Shown one piece after another: positions 44,745 through 54,065 of a stretch of DNA of 64,000 bases. Every line of letters starts with the position of its first letter. The stretch's first letter is position 1. The translations under genes were made by a program, and so were the position numbers. Source of the stretch: DATMFV01 sp035555975 (GTDB lineage: Bacteria > Verrucomicrobiota > Verrucomicrobiia > Chthoniobacterales > Chthoniobacteraceae); assembly GCA_035555975.1 (NCBI GenBank), contig DATMFV010000112.1, positions 10,974-74,973 of the forward strand, given 5' to 3'. The notes below the pieces were generated by a model, which did not search any database, was not told where the DNA came from, and was given only the letters and a program-made list of their open reading frames with translations.

Positions 44745-46493
44745 TTATCCCGCCCCGCAGGAACGTAACCGGTAAAGCTGGATCTGCAACTCCGTACGCC
44801 CGCGCCAGGTGTTGGCCTCGACGCGGAAGGCGATGTCCCACGGCGGTCGGGGGAGCGCTTCGGGCAGCATGTTGAAAAAGAGCGCTTCCCGGCGCACCCC
44901 GCGTTGTTCGAGGCTGAGGCGGAGATGTTTTTCCTTGAGCACCCTCGGGGCGGCCGTCGGGCAGACGCCGCGGGCGACCAGCAGCGGCTGCGCGTTGCCC
45001 ATCCCGAACGGCTGAAGCGCTTCGTGAAAGGCGAGAAAATCGTCGTCCAGCGCGCCGAAGTCGACCTCCATTTCCGGGCGGACTTCCGGCAAGAGATCAT
45101 CCGGACCGAGCGCGTCGCTCGTGCATTGCCGGAAAAGGGAGACAAACTCGTCGAACCGCTCGCGCCGGATCGTCAACCCGGCTGCCATTTCATGCCCGCC
45201 GAAGCGTTCCAGCAGGTGGCGACACCCTTCCAGGGCGGCGACGAGCGAAAAACCGCGGATGCTCCGGCCGCTCCCCTTGCCGAGGCCGTGTTCGTCAAAC
45301 CCGATCACCCAGGTCGGCCGGTGGTGCTTGCGGCAGAGGCGCGAAGCGACAATCCCGAGCACGCCGGGGTGCCACCCTTCGGCTCCGAGCACGATCGCGC
45401 TCGCGGCGGCGGGGTCGTTGCCCGCCTGCAACTCGGCCTGCGTCAAGGTCGCCTTTTCGACCTGCTGGCGGTCGCGGTTCTGAAGGTCGAGCGAACGGGC
45501 GAGGACCGCCGCCCGCGCCGGGTCGTCGGTCAAAAGGAGTTCCAGCGCATCGTGAGCCGTGCCGAGCCGCCCGGCGGCGTTGAGGCGGGGACCGAGCTGG
45601 AAGCTCACCTCCGAAGGTCGCAGCGGACCGCTCACCCCCGCGACTTCCATGAGCGCTTTCACCCCCGGCCAGCGGGTCTGCGAAAGCTGCGCCAACCCGT
45701 GGTGTACCAGCACCCGGTTTTCATGCACCAGCGGCACGATGTCGGCCACGGTGCCGAGCGCCACCAGGTCGAGCCCGTGCCGGAGGTCAAAGCCCGGGAG
45801 CGGCCGTGCCTTGAGCAGGGCGTGGCAGAGCTTGAAGACCAGCCCCACGGTGCAAAGGTAGCGGTAATCCTCCCCGCACGCCTCCGCTTCCGGGGCGGCC
45901 GGAAGGTCGCACCGCTTCGGGTTGACCACGGCCACGCAGTCGGGAAGCGCCGCCTTGCATTCGTGGTGATCGACCACGATCACCTCCACTCCAAGCCGGT
46001 GCAGCACCGCGATCTCCTCCACCGCCGAGGTGCCGCAGTCGAGCGTCACCAGCAGTTGGGGCCGCAGGGTCTCCATGCAGCGGTGAACCCCGTCGGCGCT
46101 CAGGCCGTACCCTTCCTCCATCCGGCGCGGCAGAAAACAGCGGGGTCGCCCACCGTATGCCGTCAGCAGACGGGAGAGGAGCGCGAGAGAAGTCACCCCG
46201 TCGACATCGTAATCGCCATAGAGGACGATCCGCTCGCCCGCATCGATCGCACGCAGGAGCCGCGCCACCGCCGGTTTCAGGTCGGGAAGGGCGTACGGGT
46301 CGCCAAGGGTCCGCAAACGTGGCGCGAGAAACCGGCGCGCCGCCTCGTCCTGGCAGAACCCGCGCGACCAGAGGAGCGAAGCGAGCGCTTCCGGGCATCC
46401 CAGCGCCTGGGCAAGCCTCCGGACCTCCACCGTCGCATTCGCCCCGGGCAAAAACCAGCGGGCGGCAGGCGGGGAGGCGAGGAGATGCTGCAA
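44745..46493 (-). CDS. recJ: Single-strand DNA-specific exonuclease RecJ
   Basis: A 582-residue DHH-family 5'-3' exonuclease of recombination and repair. The first catalytic motif is LYGDYDVDGVTS, the DHH motif is VVDHHEC, and the C-terminal DHHA1 domain has GSGRSIRGFSLV and FGGHEMAAGLTI. The OB-like C-terminal region is present. Start ATG 46493 gives the ordinary length. It lies in a minus-strand run SDR, recJ, DUF2278 with 28-43 nt gaps, and may share a transcript with them. Confidence 0.95.
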   Translation of the reverse strand: MQHLLASPPAARWFLPGANATVEVRRLAQALGCPEALASLLWSRGFCQDEAARRFLAPRLRTLGDPYALPDLKPAVARLLRAIDAGERIVLYGDYDVDGVTSLALLSRLLTAYGGRPRCFLPRRMEEGYGLSADGVHRCMETLRPQLLVTLDCGTSAVEEIAVLHRLGVEVIVVDHHECKAALPDCVAVVNPKRCDLPAAPEAEACGEDYRYLCTVGLVFKLCHALLKARPLPGFDLRHGLDLVALGTVADIVPLVHENRVLVHHGLAQLSQTRWPGVKALMEVAGVSGPLRPSEVSFQLGPRLNAAGRLGTAHDALELLLTDDPARAAVLARSLDLQNRDRQQVEKATLTQAELQAGNDPAAASAIVLGAEGWHPGVLGIVASRLCRKHHRPTWVIGFDEHGLGKGSGRSIRGFSLVAALEGCRHLLERFGGHEMAAGLTIRRERFDEFVSLFRQCTSDALGPDDLLPEVRPEMEVDFGALDDDFLAFHEALQPFGMGNAQPLLVARGVCPTAAPRVLKEKHLRLSLEQRGVRREALFFNMLPEALPRPPWDIAFRVEANTWRGRTELQIQLYRLRSCGAG

Positions 46494-46536
46494 TGGGAAG
46501 CGGGAAGACGAAGTTTTTTTTAAGACCGGGGCGATC

Positions 46537-47283
46537 TTACGGCATGTCGCCGATCTGCCCGACGGTCAGGCCGCCGTCGACGACGATCGTCTGGCCGTAG
46601 ATGTAACTGGCCGCATCGGAACAGAGGAAGGTGGTCGCCCCGGCGCAATCCTCGGCGTTGCCGATGCGACGGGCAAGGATTTTCCGGTTGTAGTGCGCCA
46701 CCTTTTCAGGGCTTTTGGAGATCCACGAGGTCAGCGGCGTGATGATCAGGCCCGGGGCGACGCCGTTGACGCGAATACCGTGCGGCGCAAGCGTCATGGC
46801 GAGCGAACGGGTCATCATGACCAGCCCCCCCTTGGAGGTGTCGTAGGCCGAGGAGTCGTTCTCCGCCTGAAAACCGTTGGTCGAACTGATGATCACCACC
46901 GCGCCGGAGCGGCGTTCGGCGATCAGCCGCTTGGAGAAGCCCTGGATGAGAAAATAGACGTGCTCGACGTTGAGCCCCATGGTCCGGCGGAAGCGGTCGC
47001 GGTCCATCTCCAGGAACGAAGTGTCGTAGAAGCTCCCGGCATTGCAGACGAGCAGGTCGAGCCCGGGCGCTTTTTCAAACGCTTCCTTGAGGAGCTGGTC
47101 GACCCCCTCGGGTTGGGAGACATCGCTCAAAAGCACGTCGGTCTGCCCTTCTTCGGGGGTGCGCCCGTGGCGCAGGACGGTGGCTCCGGCATTTTGCAGG
47201 CCGTCGGCAAGCGCCGCGCCGATCCCACGGGTGGAGCCGGTCACCAGGGCGCTGTGGCCGGTAAGGTCAAAAGGATTTTTCAT
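46537..47283 (-). CDS. SDR family oxidoreductase
   Basis: A 248-residue short-chain dehydrogenase/reductase. The NAD(P) motif TGSTRGIG is at 15-22, NAG at 81-83, catalytic Ser133/134, Tyr147 and Lys151 (YDTSK). It ends with the typical IVVDGGLTVG. The cofactor loop suggests NADP but this is not decisive. Substrate not known; the neighbours (amidohydrolase, IclR regulator, M81 peptidase) hint at catabolism of a sugar acid or similar compound. It follows the amidohydrolase gene by 39 nt. Confidence 0.88.
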   Translation of the reverse strand: MKNPFDLTGHSALVTGSTRGIGAALADGLQNAGATVLRHGRTPEEGQTDVLLSDVSQPEGVDQLLKEAFEKAPGLDLLVCNAGSFYDTSFLEMDRDRFRRTMGLNVEHVYFLIQGFSKRLIAERRSGAVVIISSTNGFQAENDSSAYDTSKGGLVMMTRSLAMTLAPHGIRVNGVAPGLIITPLTSWISKSPEKVAHYNRKILARRIGNAEDCAGATTFLCSDAASYIYGQTIVVDGGLTVGQIGDMP

Positions 47284-47322
47284 GAGGAGAGGGGTGGAAA
47301 TAAGGTTTTTTCAGTAGCGGTC

Positions 47323-48291
47323 CTATCGTTTGCCTTCAAGAAAAGCGAGCGTGTTTTGCCGTGCGACGCGCTCCTGAACCTCCGGCGCGAGCGAATGCAG
47401 CGTCTTCGCTTCGGCGGCGTAGCTGCTCCGCAGGCTGGAGCTGGAGTCGATCCACGAATCAAACGGCGCGTCGCTCCCCCAGAGCAGTTTGTCCGGGTAG
47501 GCCTCGGCGAGGTCGTGCAACACCTGGTCGGGATCGCGGTAATCCGACGGGAAACGGCGTTCGGGCGCGGCGACGCTCGGCGAATCCTTTTGCGCCAGGA
47601 GGCAGTGAATCCGGTGCGCGGAACAGTCCGACCAGGTATTGTCGAGTTCCGCCACGCGGTCGAGCGTCGGCCGGTCAAAGCGGCACGAATGGGCGAGATT
47701 GAAGCGGATGCCGGGCCGCGCCTCGGCCACGGCCACGATGTCGGCCACGGGCGACCACGGGTCCGTTGGGGCGACGCTGGTGTGGATCAGGACCGGGAGG
47801 TTGTTCTCCTCCGCGTAATCGAGCAGGCATTCGCCTTCTTTAAGCAGGTCGCGGATGTACGACTGGATGATGGTCGCCTGAATCTTGAGGCCGCTGCACC
47901 GGGAAGTCGCGGCGAGTTCCCGCAGCGCGCCGACCTGCTCCTTCTGCTTGCGGGAGGGGTCGAGCATCCAGAGCGGAAAGGCGCGCTCCTGCAACTCGGG
48001 GAAAAGGGTTTCGATCTCCCGCATCATCCGCCGGTTCTCCAACTGGTAGGGGATCGACTCCATCCCCCCCTCGTCGGTAATGGTGCCGGTGCGCAGGTGG
48101 GGCACGTTGAGCGCGAGGTGGGTCACCATCGGAAAAACGACAAACCGGCCGATGCCGGCGGTTTCCCCCATCCGGACCAGCGTCGGCCAGTCGAGCGCAT
48201 AGGGATAGTTGCCTTGCAGGTAAAACATCAGGTCCACGCCGATGTGGGTATGGGCATCGATCAGATCGCAAGCGGAAGCGGGGTGGGTCAT
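47323..48291 (-). CDS. Amidohydrolase-2 family metal-dependent hydrolase
   Basis: A 322-residue TIM-barrel hydrolase. IDAHTHIG gives metal ligands His14 and His16; a middle His lies in VLIHTSVAP and another in NLAHSCRFD, and the final Asp is in LLWGSDAPFD. This set is typical of amidohydrolase_2 lactonases and decarboxylases. ATG 48291 was chosen over upstream starts because the HxH region begins ten residues in; a palindromic operator-like sequence overlaps this start. Divergent from the IclR gene, likely its target. Confidence 0.85.
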   Translation of the reverse strand: MTHPASACDLIDAHTHIGVDLMFYLQGNYPYALDWPTLVRMGETAGIGRFVVFPMVTHLALNVPHLRTGTITDEGGMESIPYQLENRRMMREIETLFPELQERAFPLWMLDPSRKQKEQVGALRELAATSRCSGLKIQATIIQSYIRDLLKEGECLLDYAEENNLPVLIHTSVAPTDPWSPVADIVAVAEARPGIRFNLAHSCRFDRPTLDRVAELDNTWSDCSAHRIHCLLAQKDSPSVAAPERRFPSDYRDPDQVLHDLAEAYPDKLLWGSDAPFDSWIDSSSSLRSSYAAEAKTLHSLAPEVQERVARQNTLAFLEGKR

Positions 48292-48312
48292 TTCATTTTG
48301 CAAAATAGAAAT
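48290..48312. promoter_or_regulatory. Candidate IclR operator
   Basis: ATTTC, then the perfect 12-bp palindrome ATTTTGCAAAAT (48295-48306), then A and GAAAT (48308-48312). The outer arms are complementary with one base offset. It overlaps the start codon of the amidohydrolase gene in the 67-nt divergent gap to iclR, an ideal place for self- and target-regulation. Confidence 0.55.
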
Positions 48313-48358
48313 TTCGGTTGCTGGAATCAATGCCTTTTGACTACGTTCCGGAAGGTTT

Positions 48359-49087
48359 ATGAATGTCTCCAGTGTCGAGAAAGCGTTTGGTTTGCTGGAG
48401 CATCTGGCCGATGCGGGCCGGCCGCTTTCGCTCAACGAGATCACGCAGGCGGCGCAGTTGCCCAAGCCGACCGCGTACCGGCTGCTCCGTTCGTTGCACG
48501 AGCTGGGCTACGTCGGCCGTCCGCTCGGGAGTCGCGACTATGCGCTGGGGCCGCGGGCGGCCCGGCTGGCGGGGCTGATCGGCAAGGGCGACCCGTATGG
48601 CGCACTCAAGGCCGCCGCGCGCCCGCTGCTGGAGAAATTGCACGAACAACTCGACGAAACCGTCAACCTCGGCGTCCTCTCGGGCCGGAGCGTGCATTAC
48701 CTCGATTTTGTCGAAACGACGCAGCCGTTGCGCTACATCGTCATCCCGAGCGACCGCGATCCGTACCACGCCACCGCGCTCGGGCGGGCGATCGTCTCGC
48801 AGCTCGACCCCGCCACCCAGGAGGCAATGCTGGCGGCCACCCCGTTCAAGGGGAAGGGAGCGCCCGCCGAACCGGAAGCCTTGCGAGGGCTCCTCGCCCG
48901 GGCGCGCCGCAACGGCTACGCCGAAGAGGTCGAGGAAGCGGTGCCGGGCGTGGCGTGCCTGGCGGTCAGCCTCGCCCCGCGCGGTTTTTCCGAGGCGGCG
49001 ATCAGCGTCGCCGTACCGGTGCAACGTTTTGACGCGCCACAGCGGCAGGCGATGCTCGACGCCCTGCTCGCCATGGCTCAACCCTGA
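48359..49087 (+). CDS. IclR family transcriptional regulator
   Basis: A 242-residue regulator. The winged HTH spans about 5-60 (LSLNEITQAAQLPKPTAYRLL), and the effector domain about 75-240 has NLGVLSGRSVHYLDFVE, HATALGRAIVSQL and CLAVSLAPRGFSEAAISVAV split as in IclR proteins. Start ATG 48359. It is divergent from the amidohydrolase/SDR genes and 12 nt before the M81 peptidase gene, which is probably co-transcribed. The effector is unknown. Confidence 0.92.
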   Translation: MNVSSVEKAFGLLEHLADAGRPLSLNEITQAAQLPKPTAYRLLRSLHELGYVGRPLGSRDYALGPRAARLAGLIGKGDPYGALKAAARPLLEKLHEQLDETVNLGVLSGRSVHYLDFVETTQPLRYIVIPSDRDPYHATALGRAIVSQLDPATQEAMLAATPFKGKGAPAEPEALRGLLARARRNGYAEEVEEAVPGVACLAVSLAPRGFSEAAISVAVPVQRFDAPQRQAMLDALLAMAQP

Positions 49088-49099
49088 CTTATTTTTCCC

Positions 49100-50590
49100 A
49101 TGTCCCAAAAACGCATCCTCCTTGCCGGTCTTTTCCACGAAACCAATACCTTTGCCCCCGGCGAAATGGGGCTCGACCAGTTTGCCGTGACCCTCGGGCG
49201 CGACTGGCTCAACCGCAAGGGAGACGGCTCGCCGACCGGCTCGTTCCTGCTGGAGGCGGAGCGTTACGGGTGGGAGGTCGTCCCGTCGGTCGATGTGCGC
49301 GGCTATCCCGGCGCGATGCCCTCGCCCGAAGTGCTCGAACGTTTCTGGAGCGAGTTTGAGAAAGTCGCCGCTTCGCCGCAGGCCGAGGGGCTCGACGCGA
49401 TCTTCCTGGTGCTGCACGGCGCGTTTGTCTCCCCCGGCATCCCGGACGTGGAGGGGGAACTGCTCCGCCGCATCCGCGCGCTCCCCCGGCTGGCCGCGCT
49501 CCCGATTTTCGGCGTGCTTGACCTTCACGGCAACATCACGCCCGCCATGGCGGAACACGCGCAGGGGTTGCTCGCCTACCGGGAAAACCCGCACACCGAC
49601 GCCGCCGAAACCGCCGTCCGCGCCGCAGCGTTGATGGAAAAAGCGCTGGCGGAGCGGCTGGAACTGCGCACCCGTTTCGTGCCGACCCGCCTCGTCTGGC
49701 CGCCGACCGGCACCGGCACGGCGGTCGAACCGATGCGCGCGCTCGAAGCGCTCGCCCGCAGCGAGGAGCGCGACGGGATCGAAGCGGTCAACATCTTCGC
49801 CGGGTTTGCCCAGGCCGACACGCCCGACACCGGCGTCTCCTTCACCATCGTCTACGACGCGGCGCGCGTTGCGCCCGACCGGCTCGATGCCATTTCGCGG
49901 GAACTGGTCGCGCTGGCGGAGAAAAACCGCCATCTCGGCATCCCCGACGAGTGGGAACTCGAAGAGGCGCTGCTCGACGCCGTGGAAAAAGGGGCCTTCC
50001 CGGCGCTTCTGGTGGAACCGGCTGAAAACATCGGCGGTGGCGCCCCCGGGGACGGAACCAGCGTGCTCCGCGCGCTCCTCAAGCATAAGGTCGCCGGAAG
50101 CGGGGTCGTTCTCTGGGACCCGGAAAGCGTCGCCCGACTTGCGGGAAAAGAACCGGGGAGCGTGCATGAACTCCGGGTCGGAGGAAAAAGTTTCCCGCTC
50201 GACCCCGGCCCCGTTCCCGTCACGGCCCGGCTCCTCCGCCTGACCGACGGGAAGTACGAACTCGAAGACCACCACAGCCACGCCGCCTCCATCGGCGGGA
50301 TCGACATCGAAATGGGGCCTTCGGCGGTGGTCGAGGTCGAGGGGATCACCCTTCTTTTGACCAGCGAGCGCTCCGCACCGATGGATCTCGGCCAATGGCG
50401 CAGCCAGGGGGTGGAGCCGTCGGAACTGAAGCTGATCGGCGTGAAGGCGGCGGTGGCGCACAAGCAGGCGTACGATAAAATCTCGAAAGCGAGCTACTGG
50501 GTCCGCACCCCGGGGCCGTGTACGAGCGACCTGAAATCGCTCCCCTACCAACGGCTCCGCAGGCCGGTTTTCCCTCTCGACGAGGCGTGA
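49100..50590 (+). CDS. M81 family metallopeptidase (MlrC-like)
   Basis: A 496-residue protein of the MlrC family, named for microcystin degradation but widespread. The N-terminal domain has LFHETNTFAPGE (His13), DAIFLVLHGAF, and FGVLDLHGNIT with metal-binding Asp/His. The C-terminal domain has PAENIGGGAPGDGTSVLRAL and HKVAGSGVVLWDPE. No signal peptide, so cytoplasmic. It follows iclR by 12 nt. Together with the SDR and amidohydrolase it may serve a small catabolic pathway; the substrate is open. Confidence 0.88.
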   Translation: MSQKRILLAGLFHETNTFAPGEMGLDQFAVTLGRDWLNRKGDGSPTGSFLLEAERYGWEVVPSVDVRGYPGAMPSPEVLERFWSEFEKVAASPQAEGLDAIFLVLHGAFVSPGIPDVEGELLRRIRALPRLAALPIFGVLDLHGNITPAMAEHAQGLLAYRENPHTDAAETAVRAAALMEKALAERLELRTRFVPTRLVWPPTGTGTAVEPMRALEALARSEERDGIEAVNIFAGFAQADTPDTGVSFTIVYDAARVAPDRLDAISRELVALAEKNRHLGIPDEWELEEALLDAVEKGAFPALLVEPAENIGGGAPGDGTSVLRALLKHKVAGSGVVLWDPESVARLAGKEPGSVHELRVGGKSFPLDPGPVPVTARLLRLTDGKYELEDHHSHAASIGGIDIEMGPSAVVEVEGITLLLTSERSAPMDLGQWRSQGVEPSELKLIGVKAAVAHKQAYDKISKASYWVRTPGPCTSDLKSLPYQRLRRPVFPLDEA

Positions 50591-50684
50591 GGAGCCCGCG
50601 CGATGAGCGGGGAGTTTGGATTGACCTGCCCCGCCAGCCCGTTACATTGCCCTGCTCTCACCGGAGACTGCGGAGTATCGCGCC

Positions 50685-51917
50685 ATGAAAGTGCTCATTT
50701 CAGCTTACGCCTGCGCCCCCTTCCAGGGATCGGAACCGGAGGTCGGCTGGCAATGGGCCCTGCAGATGGCGCGCTTCCACGAGGTGACCGTCCTGACGCG
50801 AACCTATAACCGCGAGGCGATCGAAGCAGGGTTGCAGACGCTCCCGCCCGACGCGCCGCGGCCCGATTTCCTCTACTTCGATTGCAGCCGCCCCGTCATT
50901 TTCCTGCGGCACTTCCTCCACCTTCACCACTTCTTCTTTGCGCTCTGGCAATGGAGGGCCCGCCCCACGGTCAAAAAGGCGCACCGGCTCCACCGGTTCG
51001 ACCTCTTTCACCATGTCACCTTCGCCTCCTACCGCTACTCCACCGCCGTCTGGGGATTGGGCGCGCCGGTCATCTGGGGGCCGGTCGGCGGGATGGAGAC
51101 GATCCCCTTTCGCCTGCTTCCGCTCGGCGATTGGAAGACCATCTTCAAAGAGATTTTCCGCAATCTCGACCGCCTCGGGAAACCGCTTCTCGCCTGGAGG
51201 GCAAGACAGGCGGACCTGATCCTCGCTTCCATGAGCGAGACGCAGCTCATGTTCCGGAAGATGGGGTTCGAGGCACGCCTCTGCCCCACGATCGGGATCT
51301 TTCCCGCACCGGTCAGCAGCGAACCCCGGGAGACCGGCGGCCCCTTGCGGTTGCTCTTCGTCGGCAGGTTGATGTCGGTCAAGGGGATCATCCTCGCCAT
51401 CGAAGCGGTCGCCCGATCGGGAAGGGAGGTGGAGTTGACCGTCATCGGTTCCGGGCCGTCCGCGAACGTGGCGCGGGCGCGGGCCCAAGCGCTCCGCCTG
51501 CAACGGCAGGTCATCTTCCGGGGGGCGCTCCCGCAACAGGAAGTGCTCGCCAGCTACGCCCGGCACCATGTTTTTATCTTCCCGAGCCTGTACGATTCCG
51601 GCGGGTTTGCCGTTCTCGAAGCGATGAGCAGCGGGCTGCCGGTCATCTGTCTCGATGCCGGGGGGCCGGCCCTCTCGGTGAACGAAACGTGCGGCGCGGT
51701 CATCCCCGTCGGCACGCGGGAGGAGATCGTGGCCGGGCTCGCGGCGGCGATCGCCCTTTATGACGACGACCGCGAACGGCTGGCCCGGCACGGCGAAGCG
51801 GCCCGGCAGCGAGTGGAGCAGGTCTACGCCTGGCCCGCCAAGGGGGAGGCGATGAACCGGATCTACTCTGAAGTCACCGGAAAAGCGCTCGCGGGCGAAC
51901 GGACGCTCCGGTCGTGA
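50685..51917 (+). CDS. GT4 family glycosyltransferase
   Basis: A 410-residue GT-B glycosyltransferase. It begins MKVLISAYACAPFQGSEPEVG, with the glycine loop, and the C-terminal donor domain has LLFVGRLMSVKGI and FPSLYDSGGFAVLEAMSSGL, the E-x7-E-like region of family 4. WGPVGGMETIP in the N-terminal half is common in cell-surface glycan enzymes. ATG at 50685. The gene is single, 94 nt after the M81 gene, so its pathway is not indicated. Confidence 0.9.
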   Translation: MKVLISAYACAPFQGSEPEVGWQWALQMARFHEVTVLTRTYNREAIEAGLQTLPPDAPRPDFLYFDCSRPVIFLRHFLHLHHFFFALWQWRARPTVKKAHRLHRFDLFHHVTFASYRYSTAVWGLGAPVIWGPVGGMETIPFRLLPLGDWKTIFKEIFRNLDRLGKPLLAWRARQADLILASMSETQLMFRKMGFEARLCPTIGIFPAPVSSEPRETGGPLRLLFVGRLMSVKGIILAIEAVARSGREVELTVIGSGPSANVARARAQALRLQRQVIFRGALPQQEVLASYARHHVFIFPSLYDSGGFAVLEAMSSGLPVICLDAGGPALSVNETCGAVIPVGTREEIVAGLAAAIALYDDDRERLARHGEAARQRVEQVYAWPAKGEAMNRIYSEVTGKALAGERTLRS

Positions 51918-51926
51918 GGCGCGGTC

Positions 51927-52379
51927 TCAACGCCGGGCCAGTTCCGCAAGCGCCTCCTCCAGCTCGGCTGTTTTCTGCGCCAGGGTCCGTTCCAGGTTCA
52001 CCACGCGCTGGCCGACCTTGAGCCGCGCACGAAGTTCGTCCGGGTCAAACGGTTTGATCACGTAATCATCCGCCCCCGCGTCGAGCCCTGCGGTCACTTC
52101 TTCCTTCTGGCTCTTGGCCGTGAGCAGGAGAAGGTAGACGTACGGGCGATCGGTACGGGCGCGGATCTTCCGGCAGATTTCGACGCCATCCATCTTCGGC
52201 ATCATCCAGTCGAGGATCGCGATCGGCGGCGCATCCGGCGAGTCGAGGATCTCAAAAGCCGCCTCCCCGTCTTCAGCGGTGATGACGGTAAAGCCCCAGT
52301 TGCTCAGGTTGCGTTCGAGAAGGTGTCGGGAGACATAATGATCCTCCGCGATTAAAATACGGTTGGCGTCGGCACTCAT
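51927..52379 (-). CDS. Response regulator, receiver domain with C-terminal coiled coil
   Basis: A 150-residue protein. The CheY-like domain has the acidic pair Glu12/Asp13, phosphoacceptor Asp57 (AILDWMMPKMDG), Thr87 and Lys109 (VIKPFDPDEL). Residues about 121-150 form a short coiled coil (RVVNLERTLAQKTAELEEAL) instead of an output domain. Truncated forms like this often serve as single-domain regulators or fragments of sigma-factor or GGDEF regulators. No sensor kinase is adjacent. It converges on the GT4 gene with a 9-nt gap. Confidence 0.9.
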   Translation of the reverse strand: MSADANRILIAEDHYVSRHLLERNLSNWGFTVITAEDGEAAFEILDSPDAPPIAILDWMMPKMDGVEICRKIRARTDRPYVYLLLLTAKSQKEEVTAGLDAGADDYVIKPFDPDELRARLKVGQRVVNLERTLAQKTAELEEALAELARR

Positions 52380-52592
52380 CGAGCTAAAGAAAGGTTCATG
52401 TCATGGATCGGCAGGCAAGGCAAGGCGGCGATGATACTCCAGAAAAACGCCGATGGGGATCACAAAAACATCGCCAAAGAAGTCCTTTCGCGGCGATTTT
52501 GCTTAAAGCCATCGCAGGGGGAGGGTAGACTCCCAATACCTAAACGCTTCGGTTTCGGCTTCCGGCTTTGCGTTTTGTCTGCAATTTTCGAA

Positions 52593-53882
52593 ATGAAAGT
52601 CTCTGATCTGCGTGGCATTTTACACTACGTTCCCCGTTTTCGGGAGCGGATTTTTGTGGTGGCGATCGACGGCGATGTCGCGGCGTCGGCCAACTTCGGG
52701 AACATCCTGCTCGACCTCGCGGTCCTGCGGTCGCTCAACATCCGCGTCATTCTGGTCCACGGCGCAGCGCACCAGATCGAAGGGCTCGCCGCCCAGCGGG
52801 GGGTGACCCCCTCCAACGCCGACGGGACCGGCATCACCGACGAGGCGACGCTCGCGCTGAGCATCGAGGCCTCGATCCGGCTGACCAACGAGATCATGCA
52901 GGGGTTGACCTCGGTCGATCTCCGCGCGGTTTATGCCAACGCGATCATCGCCCACCCGTTCGGCATCCGGGGCGGGGTCGATTACCAGAACACCGGCAAG
53001 GTCGAGCGGGTCGATACCGAGGCGCTGCGGCTCTTTCTCAACGAAGGGATCATCCCCGTGGTGCCGCCGATCGGGTTTGACGGCGAGGGAAAAACCTTCC
53101 GGGTCAATTCCGACAGCATCGCGATGGAGATCGGCGAAGCGGTCCGGGCGATGAAGATCATCTACCTCATGTCGGAAGACGGGCTCTGCACCAAGGGCGA
53201 GGTGATCCGGCAGCTTTCGGTGAAGGAAGCCGAGGAGATCGTCCGGCGGCGCAAGCTCAACCCCAACCTCGCTTCAAAGATCGAGTACGGGGCGCAGGCG
53301 TGCCGCCACAGCGTTTCGCGGGTCCATCTCCTCAACGGGCTGGTCAACGAAGCGCTTTTGAGCGAAGTCTTCAGTCACGAGGGGATCGGGACGATGATCT
53401 ACTCCAACGAGTACCAGCAGGTCCGCCGCGTTTACAAAAAGGATGTCGGCCAGGTGATGGCGCTCATCCGCCAGAGCGTCAACAGCGAGGAATTGATCCG
53501 GCGCACCCGCAACGACATCCTGGAGCGGATCGACGACTACTGGGTGCTGGAAATCGACCGCAAGCTGATGGGGTGCGTGGCGCTCCATTACCACGCGGAG
53601 GAAAAAAAGGCGGAACTGGCATGCCTCTACGTCAGCCGCAACAGCGAGGGGCAGGGGTATGGGCAGAAGCTGATGACCTTCGCCGAAAAACTCGCCGCCG
53701 AAAAAGGAGCCGAACAGATCTTCGCCCTCTCCACCCAGGCCTTCGCCTTTTTCCAGCAAAAAGGGGGGTACCGGGAGGTCGGGATCGACGCCCTGCCACA
53801 GGAACGCCGCGCGAAGTACACCAGCAGCAAACGGAAGTCGAAGATCCTGATGAAACCGGTCGGGATAAAGAAGGTGGCGTAA
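52593..53882 (+). CDS. argA: Amino-acid N-acetyltransferase (N-acetylglutamate synthase)
   Basis: A 429-residue two-domain enzyme starting arginine synthesis. The amino-acid-kinase-like N-terminal part (1-290) opens FRERIFVVAIDGDVAAS and has ILVHGAAHQIEGLAAQRG and NGLVNEALLSEVFS, as in ArgA. The C-terminal GNAT domain (about 292-420) has LACLYVSRNSEGQGYGQKLM, the acetyl-CoA loop. ATG at 52593 starts the family region; an open frame extends 65 codons upstream without support. No other arg genes are close. Confidence 0.9.
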   Translation: MKVSDLRGILHYVPRFRERIFVVAIDGDVAASANFGNILLDLAVLRSLNIRVILVHGAAHQIEGLAAQRGVTPSNADGTGITDEATLALSIEASIRLTNEIMQGLTSVDLRAVYANAIIAHPFGIRGGVDYQNTGKVERVDTEALRLFLNEGIIPVVPPIGFDGEGKTFRVNSDSIAMEIGEAVRAMKIIYLMSEDGLCTKGEVIRQLSVKEAEEIVRRRKLNPNLASKIEYGAQACRHSVSRVHLLNGLVNEALLSEVFSHEGIGTMIYSNEYQQVRRVYKKDVGQVMALIRQSVNSEELIRRTRNDILERIDDYWVLEIDRKLMGCVALHYHAEEKKAELACLYVSRNSEGQGYGQKLMTFAEKLAAEKGAEQIFALSTQAFAFFQQKGGYREVGIDALPQERRAKYTSSKRKSKILMKPVGIKKVA

Positions 53883-53886
53883 CCCA

Positions 53887-53932
53887 GTCCAACGCCGCGG
53901 TCGACGGAGGTCGACCCTCCAGCAAGCAAGCG
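53887..53932 (+). repeat. Dispersed intergenic repeat, copy B
   Basis: Begins GTCCAACGCCGCGG, contains the hairpin GGTCGAC-GGAG-GTCGACC and ends CCCTCCAGCAAGCAAGCG. It matches the reverse complement of 26910-26957. A second palindrome, GGCGGACCTCCGCGTCCGCC, follows at about 53955. The 183-nt gap to the DUF4159 gene holds no gene that I can see. Confidence 0.6.
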
Positions 53933-54065
53933 AGGTAGGCGGGTTATTGGAGGGCGGACCTCCGCGTCCGCCGTAGCGTTTGAGGCCGCTGCGAGCATGC
54001 GGGTAAGCCAATCCGAAGTTAACCGTCGGCGCGGGAGCCCCCTTCCCTGAAGGAACTCCCCTCCC

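Noticed and set aside
43682..45145. N-terminal extension of the DUF2278 gene into recJ
   Set aside because: The family begins at the ATG at 44716; the upstream part is recJ read in another frame.
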